A stretch of DNA of 64,000 bases from Plumapathes pennacea (Eukaryota > Cnidaria > Anthozoa > Antipatharia > Myriopathidae). How positions within the stretch are numbered: the first letter of the stretch is position 1; every line of letters begins with the position of its first letter. A model generated the notes under the pieces. That model was not told the DNA's origin. It saw only the letters and a list, made by a program, of their open reading frames with translations, and ran no database searches. The translations under genes were made by a program, and so were the position numbers. The DNA is taken from positions 3,659,501-3,723,500 of the forward strand of contig OZ038470.1 of NCBI GenBank assembly GCA_964036295.1, in the 5' to 3' direction. Below, in pieces: positions 34,131 through 48,000 of this stretch.

Positions 34131-35139
34131 TGCCCCAGTCGACTGGTTAGTAAAAAAAAATGTCTCGGCATAGATGTTTGGAAAACCTACAGTAACAACA
34201 TCGCCTTTAGTGTCCACATACCATAAATTGTGCCCCATGCTGTAGGTAGGACCAACAAACATCAGGCAAGTCTGAGATTAGGAAGAACCGACCCGGCTGA
34301 AATACGAGAAGACTAAAGCTCTCGACATACGGCTACATAAGTTGCAATTGAGTGGACACAGGTGCAATTGTTGCACGCAATTAGGTACTTTTAATTGCAG
34401 AACTGCATGAACTTGTCACTAAGGTTACTTGCAAACGCATTAGTAAAAGATCTAAAGCAATCATGCCGGCCCACATCTGAAAGGAAAATAGCATACTGAT
34501 ATAATCGCCGAAATGCTGACATAACCTCACATATTGACAATAATGAGACAGTTATCAATTTTTTTCGTCATACTCATGGTTTCACGCACGCTTTTCCAAC
34601 TGAGGTCAAATTTAGCGGGTCACCGCGTGTGAGGTGTGACGCACCAACCTTGCTTTGTCATAGACTCCATCAACTGTTTCATCTTGATGTAGCTGTTTAC
34701 GAGGCGCATGACACACAACCTATCCAACTGCCCAGAGATGGAAAGCGGCAGTGGGAGTTGACTTGCAAGTTCGTGTATCCGTCATTTTGCTGTCCTCTTC
34801 TGGAGCGAGCCGCGCCGTCCCCTTGATTTTCGTTTCTTCTGCACTCTTTGGAAGAAAAGTGACATCAAGAAAAAAGGTAAATCATCAAAGTGCTTCGTTT
34901 ACCTGTCTTGATACCATCTCCGACGATTTTTTGTTATATTTTCGTTGCAGCAACTCGTTCCAAGTTTGTTATGTACTCGATAAAACTGCGCGTGTTAGAT
35001 GACACGTCCTATCACGACAAAAACGGTCGCCAAAAACTCCACCTGTTAAGCCTGGTTCACCGAGTGACGCAAGCACAAGGGTCGTTCATTTCACAGTGAA
35101 AACAAGCTGAACACCAGCAGGCACAAGGGATAAATATTT

Positions 35140-35385
35140 CCTTTTCCTTGCGCTTATGCTTGCGTCGCTCGTTTTCACTTGGCGTCATATGTGTTTGATC
35201 TTATAGTGCTTGCGTCGCTCGTTTTCACTTAGCGTGTATATTTTGTGCTTGCGTTATGCTTGCGTTGCTTGTTTTCACTTGAAGTATATCTCTTTGTTTT
35301 GCCATTCTGCTTCTGTCGCTTGTTTTCACTTAACGCATGTCTCTTGTGTTTGCGTTTCTGCCGTTTAGCATCGCTCGTGAAAAAG
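35140..35385. repeat. Degenerate minisatellite with GTCGCTCGTTTTCACTT unit
   Basis: Four imperfect units of about 55-65 bp each contain TGCTTGCGTCGCTCGTTTTC or a close variant, followed by ACTT(A/G) and a TGTNTTTTGTG spacer (about 35150, 35207, 35260, 35315). A reverse-oriented relic may lie just upstream near 35060-35090. Confidence 0.7.
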
Positions 35386-35952
35386 AGGCTTCGGTATCGC
35401 GTATTATAAATAACTTTGTGATAGTCTTTGCTTGCTTGTTTTGTTTGTGTGTGTGTGTATATGTTAGAGAGTTTCTAAAGTCAAGTCAAAAACTTGCAAC
35501 ATGTCGCGGCACTGAAAATTAAACACACACAAAACAAAGTCGAACCGGATTGGCATGTTACACGTGAACGACTTTTAGTAGTAAAACATCATATCACAAT
35601 CACGAAATATCGTTGCCACAAATTAACCATGGACTATAACCGCGCTCGTAGAATCTGCTACAACAGCCTTTCTCTTATCTATTATCGGATCAAATCAATC
35701 TCTAGCTGAAAAAGTCAGTACAAAAGGAAAAATATTTCTGTGTTACTAAGTACGCTGTCTTATGACCCCACCCCAGAAAGGAAAAAGAATGCCCCTCTGT
35801 TTTGAGAAGCATTGGTACAGCAGAGTTTCTATTTTGCCGTATTTGTGTCGTATAAGGAGAGGTGGATAGTATGTGATAGAACAATGAGCATCACGTACTA
35901 TAACAAGTAAACAATAACAGTGGCATTCGCGGCTTGCCGTTTTTGTTTGTGA

Positions 35953-36276
35953 TAGAGCGGTTTTCGGATGACTGTCGAAAGTAATTGTGTGATTGCTTTG
36001 GTTTTGCGTTTGCTTCGCTTTCGGATTGGTCCACACGAGTTTGTCAGCATGCTCAGCCAATCAGGAACAAAACCAAAACCAAAACCAAAACCAAACACTT
36101 CTCACGCAAGCGATGGCGTGTACTCGCACTGCTGATTGGAAAGTAAAACCAAACACAAGACCAAACGCAAATTACTTTGGCTTCCAATTGGCTGAACTGT
36201 TTTCTCTCAGTCTCTGTGATTGGCCTGTGTGATTACTTTGGTTTTGGTTTTCGACAGTCATCCGAAAACGGCTCTA
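35953..36276. mobile_element. TAGAGC-ended MITE, copy 4 (best preserved)
   Basis: The left end TAGAGCGGTTTTCGGATGAC plus TGTCGAAA is inverse to the right end TTTCGACAGTCATCCGAAAA plus CGGCTCTA, giving nearly perfect ~28-bp terminal repeats. The interior is rich in AACCAAAACC, GATTGGT and CCAATCAGG boxes. TA dinucleotides sit at both borders. The length is 324 bp and there is no open frame of note. Confidence 0.85.
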
Positions 36277-39067
36277 TACGTGGCGGTATCAGCATATCTG
36301 AAAAACAATGCCCACTTAAAAAGCCTAACCACAAAAAACAAAAACAAACACTAAAGTCACTTTGCTGATTCACAATTGTGCCGCCAAATCATTTTCACTC
36401 GTATTCTTAATTCGAAGTCGGTTCCTGTGTAATCTCGTCATTGGAACGAAAACGCGAGATATTGTATATTTTCACGCCAGAGCAAATTAAACTCCTATAT
36501 ATTGCCAAGACATGAATCTCGCAGACCAATACAGAAGTGCGCGTGTGCCGGCTGATATTTCATTGACTACAATTCAAATTAAACGGTCGCCGCAAAAAAA
36601 AAAAAAAAAAAAAAAAAAAACGTTGTGAACATCCGAAGAAAGTTCGTGATCAGACTCACGCGTGATCAGTCGAGTATTGAGTCCTAGCATTGAGTTTCTT
36701 GATTAAGTCTAAGGCTTTACGAGTGTTACACTGAAAATCTGCACTTGAATCCATTTGTGCAATGACCACTGACTCAAATACAAGGTGACCGCCAACTCCT
36801 AATTCTCATAAGTCGGTGGGGGGGGGGGGGGGGGGGGGGTGTGCCGCCTGGACCTGAAAACCCTTAACCTATTTCAGACCAAAACATGGGACTTTCGATT
36901 TTATTTCAGACCAGTACACCAACATAACACCCTATATCAGTTACTACTCTATATTTCAGACAAAGACTCAAAATCAATACCCTGTTTCAGACTCATACCG
37001 AAAACGATACCCTTTGAAGCGGCACATAACTATAGGGCTTATATATGAACCCGATATGAGTAACCCACCCCGGGCAATCAAGCAGCAATAAACGTGCAAC
37101 AATTTGAAACATGTGGCCAACAATCTCATAATTTGTCGGAGAAGACGTCAAAATCGTAATTTATGTCCATCCGGCCATCTTGTCACAAAGTTCTATTAAA
37201 TATAGTATTGTTTTCTTTTGCGCAGCTGCCAATTTGGATGTTTCCCAGCTGTGAAGTTTACTTTCTGTATAAGCTAATATAGCACGACACTCTTTTATAC
37301 AACGCGACTAATATCAGGTATGGTAATTGGACTGGTCGGATAATTTAACAAACCATCAATATCGATTATTCGCCAGTCTGACATAATGGTCATGAGTTCT
37401 TTAGTGTGATTTCAAAGTCGATACCGGCCTTGTCGTCGCTTTGTTTCTTCATGAGTTTTCATTCCCCCCACCCCCCAACTTTATCGTCTGTGATCAGTGA
37501 TAGAAACAAGGAAAAAAAATCACATCGTCTGTAAAAATGCCGCGTAATCAGTACAGTCAGCTCGAGGCATTTCCGGGTTTCAGTTTTGCAATTTTGGTCG
37601 AGTCATCTAATTAAAAATAAATCACTCACACAGTGCACCAAGTCATACTTAGTTTAAGAGACAGTCTAACAGGCTTAAACTTTCAAATTTTCTTTGAGAA
37701 ATACAACCAAATAATATAACAGAGCTTCTATTTAGCAGTCAAACTAAGCAATTGACGTCTTCCATACGCTTTGATGTATTACATTTTAACTTTAAAATTC
37801 TCAACACAAATTTTATCAATTTTTCAAGTACGTAAAAGCTCTATTAAAGCTTATTTCTTATTTTGCCCTCGAGAGAGAGAGAGAGAGGGGGGGGGGGGGG
37901 GGAGAGTGGGGTAATAGAGAGGGGGGGAGCTTATTTAAAAACCTGCTTTCCGCCGTACGCTAAGTACAGTACCGTATCTGAATTTTTCGAATGTCGCTGG
38001 TCATAAAGCTTCGAGTTAGACTTGCATAAACTACGCTATGTGTTACGCTAGTATCATGCAACTAGATATCGGCGAAGTCATGTTAAGGAATAAAATCCGT
38101 CAGTCATGAAGCTTATTACAGAAGGTCTAACGTCTTTTGTGTTTTTTGGGAGGAGTGGAGGGGGGCTTATTCGAAAATTGTGGCTTTTGAGGGGGGGGGG
38201 GGGGCTTAATAGAGCTTTTACGGTATCTGTTCGACTCAGCTACGCATTTCTCATTTCCTCAAATTCTGACACTCTCAAAACACATAAAACACTCAGAATA
38301 CATTTGGTTGAGAAGAACACGAATTGCTGCAGCTTTTGTTCTATAATCACGAAACTATACTTCTGACGGAAAAGCTGCGAAATTGAAATCTGGGACTATC
38401 AGGATCTTGTTGATGAGCAAAACTCGCGGCTGTCCCAGGAAGCCACGTTCACAACCACGCGCAGTTCGCGAGGCTGATAGAAATTTTGGAAGGCGGAAAA
38501 TAATGGCATAGATGTAGATAAAAACCTAGCTCAGCAGATAGATTTACATGGCAGACACTCGTTACACGGTCAGTAAACTGGGTACCACTTGATACTGCGC
38601 ATGACTGTGATCTTGACTGACAATCAAAGATAAATTAACCAGGGTTGAAAATAGCACTCGTGATGACCTGTTGCATTCAGATAATAACATTTTGAGAGGC
38701 CGGTGCTTGAGTTGTCCGCCCCACAGCTCGAGTCACGAAGCGACACGCACCGAAGCGAGACACAACAATTAATTGACGTAATATCATGCACCACTAATTG
38801 ATTTGATCACTGCATTTCTTTGTTCAACCTGCCAACTCCGAATAATATAACCATTACACGGCACGCATTTTTATTATAAAGATAGCGAGCGAGTTCAAAC
38901 CGTGACATATTCCTTCACGATATATTGGGTGGTCAGAGTGACCAGTGTTTTGATAAGCAATTGAGTTTCAACATGCAGCTCTCACCGTCAGTTCACTTGC
39001 TGTAGTTTGCGTTTATGTCAAGAGAGCGCAATACAGATCGCTGGCTCAGTTCGTCTTGAAACTGCAA

Positions 39068-42000
39068 ATGTTTTCTCTAAGAAGCTCGGAGGATCATATC
39101 CCTCAGCTATCGGTTTCAAGGTGGTCTGCTAAAGATGTGGCGAAATGGCTCGCAAATCATCGCCTCAGACAGTTATCCCGGATATTCCACGGTAACAACC
39201 ATTTTTTTCACTCGAAAAGCATTTCAAAGGCGTTCAAAATTCTTACCTTGTGTTTCAGAAAATAAAGTGACTGGGAACGTTCTTCTGAATGAAATGTCAA
39301 GCCAATATTTGGGTGAGTATATTCGTAATAGTCTGAAAAAGATACTAGTAGATGGTAACTTATAGCTCTTGTTAGACAGTCGTAAAACACGCAACGGGTG
39401 TAATCACGCGAAATGTTGCGCCTTCACGCAAGCACATCCAGAAACACATTTCAACAATCTACAAAACAGACTTAAAATTTTAACACTCACGAACTTCATC
39501 TTGTCTGTCATCAATCAACATCGCTTGTTCAATACATCAATCTTTACTTGAAACAAGGCTTTTTCCTGATTACAACGGAACCCGCAGCAATTAGTAGCGT
39601 TTTTCCTTTTCCTGAAGGCCGAGTAGCAGGTTCAGACGCTTTCGGGCAGAAACGGAACACACAACCACGTATATCCTGAGAGAGCTTATATGTATATTTT
39701 GAACGTTTTGGCGATGAATGAAACAGATATTGACTTTCAGGAAATGAGAATCAAGTGCTTGCTAGAGGGACCGATACCGAAATAGTTTTACGTGAGTTGG
39801 ACAGCTGATACAGGGAAAGTTATTTCAATCTATATCATGTTTGAAACTTGGTTTCTTAAATTTGTCATAATCATAAAGTCAAGAGAATCAGTCTTCAGTA
39901 TAGTATAGCGATGAAAGCTTACTGAGCAACAACAAGAAAAATTGCTATATTACATGTTTCTATGTGAGTGGTCACACCTTTAGGTTTCACTCAGGTGACA
40001 GTTTAGGAGTTGGAAGTGAACACTGTTATTAGAATGTACTCTTGAGAACTTCATTTGAGTGGTCACACTTTTAGGTTTCACTTGACAGTTCAGGAGTTGT
40101 AGAAGTTTTCAATTGGCTTACATCACTTTTGTTGATGGAAGGGTCAAAATTGCATTGCATACTTTTGCATTGTAGCTAACAAACCGGAATTGAAGGATAC
40201 CAAACAAATAATGAGAATAAGACGTGTGGACCGGAGTTATAAACCCGTAAAACCTTTGGATTTTCCTTATAAATAGACAGAAGTATGATAACACTGTTAA
40301 AAACTACAAAACGCTCTTCACTGACAAATTCAACTTAACAATCTAACAACACAGATTTGAAAAAGCAACACTCGAGATTGTGTTTGTCATGATTCAACAT
40401 TACTGCTTATATATCAACATGGTTACCATTTCATCTTTCTCAAAACAAACTATTTGTTCGAGTCACGGCAACTTTTCGTGTCTACTGATGTATATTATGG
40501 ATTCGAATATTAATCCATGTGAGAAATCTGCGTCAGTGTGGCGGTGAATGTACAGTAGAACCCCAGTATCTCGAACTCTCAAGGGAAAGTTCGAGATAGC
40601 GGGGTTCTACCAAAGGAAATTTCTACCAAGTTCCTTTCCAAGGCAAATCTGAGTCTGTTCGAGATAGCGAGGTTCTACTGTAGTGTAAGGTTGATATTAG
40701 ACTTGCCACAAGTCGACCAACAACGGACTTCAAGAAAGTCCAGGTGTGAATATCAATGTTCTGAACCGTAAAGAACATGATACCTGACGTTTCGAGCGAA
40801 TTTACTGTCTCTCCCAGGACAAGGTGTTACGGTGAAAACCGCAAACTATATATAGCCGATATTCTGTCAAAATGTTCTTGCCTAGATCGATCTGAGACTA
40901 TCGATCCAGGCGTTTGCACTTGTGCTTGCTTTACTCGCCTGAACTAGTGATTTTTCGAGAGTGTGAACGCGCGCCATTACGATCCTTGTACCGATCTGAG
41001 TAACATCTTGGGTTGATCCGCTCGAATGATTCACGTGTAAACGGGCTCTTTGTCAAAATGACACACGCAGAGGTCAGATGGCCCCGAAATCAATCAACTC
41101 TTTCACTTTGGCCTCAGGTCGTCCAACAAAATATCACAAGAAGAAAATGAAGTGAGTGACGAAGCTCAGCCAGTAATCTATCAAATGCCAAGTCTCCATA
41201 TATATCTCTGGTTAGAAATTAATTGAAGCTGATCGCTCAGGAGTGAAAAGATAATAACGCTCAGGTCACGAATAACGTCACGAGGAAGCGTGGCGTGACG
41301 TATGAAGGTTTACACGTTGATTTTCGTGCGATTGTCGTATGCGACCTATGCGACCTCCTTACGACTCGAACCGCGTGTCGTAAGGTTGATTTACACGATA
41401 AAATTCGTGTCGTAACCGTGTCGTGAGAAGGACGCCATGTTGGATGACGTCACGGACATGCGCAAACGTTCGTCAGCTCGTTCAAAATGCCTTGGCGAAA
41501 CTGACACTTTTTGTGACAATTTAATTGAGCTAATGAGCACCCGGGTGAAGTGAAGTGTTGCGCTAATTGAAGCCACATTTACGACTGACGAAGAAACTTC
41601 TCTTGATTCAGTGACGTGCATTCTTTTCGCTTCGTGTGGTTTACGAACAGCTGCAAAACCAATCCGCTCCATCCAGTTTCGAATTCCAAGATTCATTTTC
41701 CTTATGGCATAGATCGACTTTCATCAATCAAAAAAGCAAGATTACTCGACGTGTTTCACTGTACAATGCATTTTCGTTACAATTGGATTTATCGTGCTGT
41801 CATATAAAAATAAATGATCATTTCTCAGCCTCGAGCAAAAAAACTGACAATATGAATTAAGATCAACTACTGATGGAATTCCCATTAGTAATCCTGGCTG
41901 ACCGATTTCATTGTTAGCGTATCTTCCATTCTCGTGCACACTGGGATAAATCCAAAATTGGTACTGAAATCAGCGCGCGCTTTGTGGAAAAATCAAGTGA

Positions 42001-45000
42001 AAAAGCGTTGGATTGAACTGATCAACTAGAGAAAACGTCCGTTCACCTTCAGCTCGCTGAAGTTTAAACCGGGGGCAGCGGGGTAGGTACGGTTAGAGCA
42101 TTCGGTGACTGTCTAGTGTGTGTAGGCCCTTTTGGGCAAATGATAGAACCTCAACCAAGAAGACTGTCGCGGTCAACTCCTGACTTGTCATTCCATGCTA
42201 TGCTAATAATAACAGGCGCGACTCTCAGTCTGAAACATTGCAGAAGATATCTTTAGTAACGTGACCCTGGTTGAACTTTAGAACACAAGAACAAAAAGAA
42301 AATAATAAAAAACGATGATTGAAGAAAGGATTAACAGGTAAAATTGACAAATACTTCACAGCCCCCAATATGCCAAAAGTGGCATCCCTTTGTGACATCC
42401 CGTATTCCTTGTTAATTAATTAGAACCGCTAAATTTGTCAATTAAAAAAGACACGACTTCTGTCTGAGCACGCTTCCCTTTACAAGATCTTACATCTAAA
42501 TTACATCTTCAGAAATTTTTCTCTACTCGCTAATCTTATCATTCAGTTATCTCCAAATCAATTTTTGGACATCAACCCACGACATCAATATTTTGCTTTC
42601 CGCCGTGGCGCCTTCCCATTTGACAAGTGGGGCTTCCGTATCACCAACCATCTAATCACATGTCAACGAAACAAGAGGGTCACACCAGGTCGCGCCGATC
42701 ACGTCAGAAGAATTCGAGTGGAGTCACAATAACCCCAGAGAAACTTCTCCGTGTTACCTTCGACAATAACCCCCAGATCACGTTTTTACCATGAGTGTCT
42801 TTTTCGCTCACCGGATTTACGGCGGAGGTTTGTATCGCATCTGTTACTTGATTTTTACAATGATACACCATTTTTGGAGGAGCTGGAAATATGTTGATTT
42901 ATGGCCGCGTTTATAAGTAAAGCCGACCCGAGCTCGGTAACGACATCACAATGGCGCGCGTTCAAACTGTCGAAATGCACTGGAACAAAAATAGTTATAA
43001 CCGTCGACTATTTACCGTTTAGACTATGTGAACGTGCCCTGCATGTCATGGTTTCCGCAGGCTTTGTGGTACTGGTCAAACTTAAATGTAAAGCCACATT
43101 GAGAATCGCTAAAGTGTATCTCAGTTTATCAATCTTAACACACAAAAAACTGATTGTACTGTATGCCGTTATGTTATGCGCTGGAACTTAAATTATAAGC
43201 CGTAAACCCTGCTGTAAGTTTGCTCTAGTAGCTGTATGTTTGCTGTATCTTTGTTGCTATGAGTGATGTATTATTGAGGACAAACAAAGCTGAGTAAGAC
43301 AGAGCCCAAACTGTCCGCTGAAGAACGGATTCTGCCGCCTTAGTTTAGCTTGAGTGACTACACGTTATATTCGATGAAGTGCGAGGATCAAATGCCAAGA
43401 TGAAGATCAGGGCGTAACCAGATTATTATCCGTGTTTTCTTCCACTGGTTAAAAAATAGGATCGAATCACAGAAAAACAAAAACAAAAAGCAAACAAAAC
43501 AGCCCGAGATTTAGCATGGTCATGTAAAACGCGTTCAAATCCTGAAGAACTTTCTCGCAGTTAAAAGATTCAGAGTTCCGCTTCAATCACATGGTATATC
43601 ACTTAAGTAAAATCCATAAATTCCTTTAAAAGGGCTCACTGGGTTCTACTTGAGCAGCATAACTCAAGCTCATGGTCCACTAAACAGCTGTAGTTTCGAC
43701 CAAAGATATGGCCATGACATTCTCAAGGAAAAGGCGAAACATTTCCTGCCAATTTTGGAAGATAGATTTGGGTTACAAAGGCATTGTTTCTTTTCGTGCA
43801 CAATGGAGACATTATTTGTCGTAATTGGATCAGATAACCGGATTACAATCGAAGGCACGGACACTCTGCAGGCCTCACGTACTACAAATTCTCCCAACCA
43901 AGCAAGAGGAAAATGCATGAGAGAATGTAGTGAGAACTCATACAAATCAGCTTTCATTTTCAGTAATTTATCAAGCTATCAAGCTCTCCAGCGTAAAGGA
44001 GAAAATCGAACTTGATCATGAGATGAAATCGTGTTCAATGGATGACTCAGGACCCTATAAATCATTTATCCGCGCAAGCAAACAAAAGTACGGTCGTATT
44101 TTTGTTGATTTGTGGGGGATTTGCCATTTTTTCTAATAGTGTTTATCAAGTTCCCACAATGTGAGTTTAATGATTTGTTTAGCAGGTTCGCATAGTATTG
44201 CCCAAACAATAAAATTAACCCTCATTGTTGTTCTATTGAGTCAACACGCTCGCGCAAGCAGTCACACGCATTCTGACGCGCAGATAACAACACGCACGCG
44301 CCTACACAAATTACACAAACTTACTTTAAACTGTTGCCTTTCCCCCTGACTGACTTCGGTTTCTTTCCTTTTCCAGATCGACTCGGAATTTTGAATCCTT
44401 CATACAGGGACAAGCTGTTGACAGCGGTGCACGAGTTGAAGCTTTATGGGGGACCCCTCCCTGATAGCGTCCATTTGGTAGAGAACAGCAACAACTTGTC
44501 CAAGAAGAGACTCCTGCCGGTGTTGAGTGGTGGTTCGCCACGCATTCAGAACAAAAACGGGTCTGTGAAGGAAGGCCCTGGTAAGACATCACAACTTTAA
44601 TTATTAACAGACTGAGGAGGGAGATGTACTTCCCAGCCACTCATTTGTACGGGAAATAAAAAGCATTATTACATACTGTGCATGGGTGTGAAGTGCCTAC
44701 CTATCAAACACCATGCTATGTCACGAATATCATGTTGTGTCATGTATTATGTCACATCATATCACTACGTCATATCCCACGTCACGTCAAGTGTTGTATC
44801 ACGCCATTTTGACAATACGTGACTTCGTCTCATGTCGCGTCATTATTTCGTCTCACAAGGTACGACACCTCATAAGATGGTTAGGAAAACAGAAAGTGAT
44901 TTGAGAGCGCTTGTGTCTTCACAGCCAGAAGAAAAGGTATACGGGTTAATTCATTTTCAGGAGGATACTAAAAACAAAAGAAAAAAACACCCGGAGAGTA

Positions 45001-48000
45001 AAACAGACACATTCAAGAACAAAAGGACATACGGCAGGCAGAAATATAAACAGGCACACAACAGACATACGACAAACAGACAGGAAGAAGCACGAACCAC
45101 TGGACAGATACAATGCGGGGGAAGCAGACAAATAAGTAAAATGGGCCCATGTACAGTAGAGCAACCAGTGAACACAAGCAGCCAGGGGTCATTTGGTTTC
45201 GATAACTGACATTTACAAGTATGCTGTACACGTTAAGCCAATTAACTTGCACATTACGACACACTTTTTACGATACCATGGCCAAACAATATTGCAACTT
45301 GTGTCCTCAAAGTTTTTAAAGACTTTCACCAGATTAAAGTTCGTTTAGTAGTGTTAAAATATTGGTCCAACCGGTAAAACACACGTGTAAATATTTGCTG
45401 AGTGGGCCCTGATAAACACTGAAGTTGTTTGGTCTTGTTCGTGCAGGGTCAAGTCAAAGTCTGTGCTTCTTTCTTACATCCCGACTCCGAATACAAAACG
45501 ATTGATGTCACAGCATCCACGACCTGGTAAAGTTTGCGCAGCAATCTCTTCAGCTATTAATGATATAAATAAAATAAAGCTCATGCAAGTTGCAGTGCGG
45601 TGGCAGATGCTCAACTTTCTTTGCTGACTAAATCGCAACATTGTAAAAAGAAGATTTTCTACATTTCCTGAAACTCTTCTCGCAAATTTTCGTTGCGAGA
45701 CAAGAGAGGGTTGTTGTACGTACTACAACTTGTATGGCAATGGCGTTCCGTTGGAAGAAAACAAATGCATCTTGTAACAAGAGTTTAAGTGCACAGTCTG
45801 TCTGTTTTGTCTCTGTAACAAAGTTTCACTCATTAACTTGCTTTCTTACATTTTTTTCTTTTCCAGCAAAGAGTTGGCAGCCAAAGTTCTCGTAGACTGT
45901 AAGACTGCTTCAAAAGACCCCAACCTTTACTACATTGCCATGGAAACACAACTTGAGAAGAAAGGTAAGGGTCTTTACCATGAATGAAGTCACGGCGTCA
46001 CTTCAATATGATATGAGCACGTGATTTTTCTCCAGACTCCAGTCTTCCTATCTCAAAGATGGTTCTCTTGGACGAGGATTCACAACCTTTGGAGCTGCAA
46101 ATGTGTCAACCACAAGGACAAACGAAGTTAGTACCTTTAGATTTGATACAGCACAGTACTGTTATGGCATAGCACAACACAACACATTTCAGTACATCGG
46201 AACACAAGACAATACAGTACAGCAAGTCAGTAGAGTAGAGCAGAGCACAACACCGTACAGCAAAGTACTAGCAATAACTAACCCTTACCTAATACTGTTT
46301 CCAGATTTCATCTGAAAATGAAAAACGGAGGTCTGGTACGAGTGCGGGCCAACATTTTGTCTCCAGGGGTGAGTTGTGACGTCATAGCCACGTAACCCCA
46401 TTGGCCAACAGTACAAACTTTCCTATGTGTGCCTCATGTTTCATTTCAATTCTCCAGGTAGAATACACGAGTGTACACGTTGCCCGCAATACAACTGCCC
46501 ATGCGTTGATCAAGATGGTGCTGGTAAATTACGGAAAAGGAGAATCCCCCGATAACTTCCTCCTCAGAGAGAGTTCAGCCAACTTAGAAGGTGAGAGGCG
46601 TGACCCAAACTTCTTCTCTTCCATAAAAATATTTCTCTCTTTAAAATGGCGTACAAACAGAATTTCCAAGAAACTCAAAAATTTTCCAAGAATTAAGTGA
46701 ACCACGTGATCAATTACTTGCACCTTCAGTTCCATATCTGCTGCCGTGGTATCTGTCTCTGTGTATTTCTCTTTTGCTGCCTATACTTTTCTAGGTTTCT
46801 TTCTACAGCCACCCTTTCTCCTGAATCACCATACATTTTCCAGGACGTCGAGGAAACCAATATACTTCTAGAGAGACAAACACCACGGTAGTAGGGTGTG
46901 AACTATAAAAGATTCCCCAAAGATTACAAGAAAATTAATTGTCCAAACCAATGACCTGATATTCTCGTAACAGTCGACAGGATTTTGAAGGACACCGAAT
47001 GCCCGCTGCAAGTTCAGTCCGAATGGAAGCCAGAAGACCAACGATCTTTTCACCTCACAAGAAGACCGGTAAGAAATGGTAAAGTTGCATAATGGATCTC
47101 GAAGGCAGGAAGATACAATCGAACCTCGCTTTTTCGAACTCGGATAATTCGAAATCCCCGTTATTTCGAAGTCAAGCCGAATCCCCGTGGATATATTTTT
47201 CAGTCATTTACTATCGACTATTTCGAAACCCCGCTATTTCGAACTTTTTTTCATGTGCCGTGGGACTTCGTAATAGCGGGGTTCGACTGTAATAATATGG
47301 GCTAAAATAACGCACGAGATCGTAGATTAGCAGAAAGAAGAAGGGAAGCGAGAAAAAGGGGGGAAATTATATAAACTATTCCTTATTGCCTGTTATTCCA
47401 GAGAGAAACACAAGAAAAGAAGCCAGCTACAGACAATAGCTTGAGCAAAGAGTTGGAGAAACGTAACACAACGATTCTCGTGCTTCAAGAATCCATACGA
47501 AGACTGATCAGAGTCAAGGAGAAAGAAAGAGTTAAAATGTTGAAATCTAATGGTTACCCCGAGTTTGGGCACGCGCAGTGGTCGCACGATGAGCGACATG
47601 AGCTCGAGGCTGCAGTGCCTCGTGCTGAAGTCGAGGCCACGAGGGAATTAGGAGGGAAGGAAGGAGAAAAGCAAGTGAAACACGCGGAATCAATCCGACA
47701 GCGGAGAACTTCGATCGAATCCCTGCATCTGGAGACAAGGAAAACGTTTTCACTTCCATCAGGCTCACAGATTGACAAATTTCGCGATAGGTTCTGGGAA
47801 TACCAAAAATCGACTGAACTCCAAAATCGTTACCAAGAAGAAGCTTTGAAACAAAGGAGAACATCTGCTGAGATTGCAGGGCAACTTCGCCACAAATTTC
47901 GTGAGTACTGTGAGGTCCATCGGCCGACGAAACCAGACGAGGCCGACAGAGAAAGCGGAAAGCTTCGGTCGTCTTCGGAAGGAAGCACGAACCTGTCCGA

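Larger units (their letters stand above)
34131..39067. other. Intergenic DNA before the SAM/RA/PDZ gene
   Basis: No convincing exon was found. Homopolymers include an A run at about 36594-36620, a G run at 36820-36839, GA/G-rich 37876-37930 and a G run at 38189-38204. An ACCCTATTTCAGAC-type repeat spans 36840-37070. The promoter of the downstream gene should lie near the right edge. The frame before ATG 39068 is open from 38957 but has no earlier in-frame ATG. Confidence 0.5.
39313..44376. other. Large intron 2 of the SAM/RA/PDZ gene
   Basis: A ~5-kb intron splits the SAM domain. It holds repeats at 39965-40105, 40551-40683, 41150-41250 and 43890-44030, plus a CGTATGCGACC/GTGTCGTAA-rich segment at 41270-41420. 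Open frames of 60-120 codons (for example 42901-43191 and 43650-44015) overlap repeats or have no motif, and I do not call them. Confidence 0.5.

Noticed and set aside
42901..43191. Plus-strand 96-codon frame in the SAM/RA/PDZ intron
   Set aside because: No motif, no conserved splice borders and no neighbour in phase. Judged a chance frame.
43650..44015. Plus-strand 121-codon frame
   Set aside because: Its second half is a copy of the abundant dispersed repeat (ACAAATTCTCCCAACC region), so the frame is fortuitous.
44832..45209. Plus-strand 125-codon Lys/Thr-rich frame, possibly the missing linker exon
   Set aside because: The sequence is low-complexity and no acceptor/donor pair within it gives the required 3n+2 length with good sites. 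Not enough to add it to the gene model.
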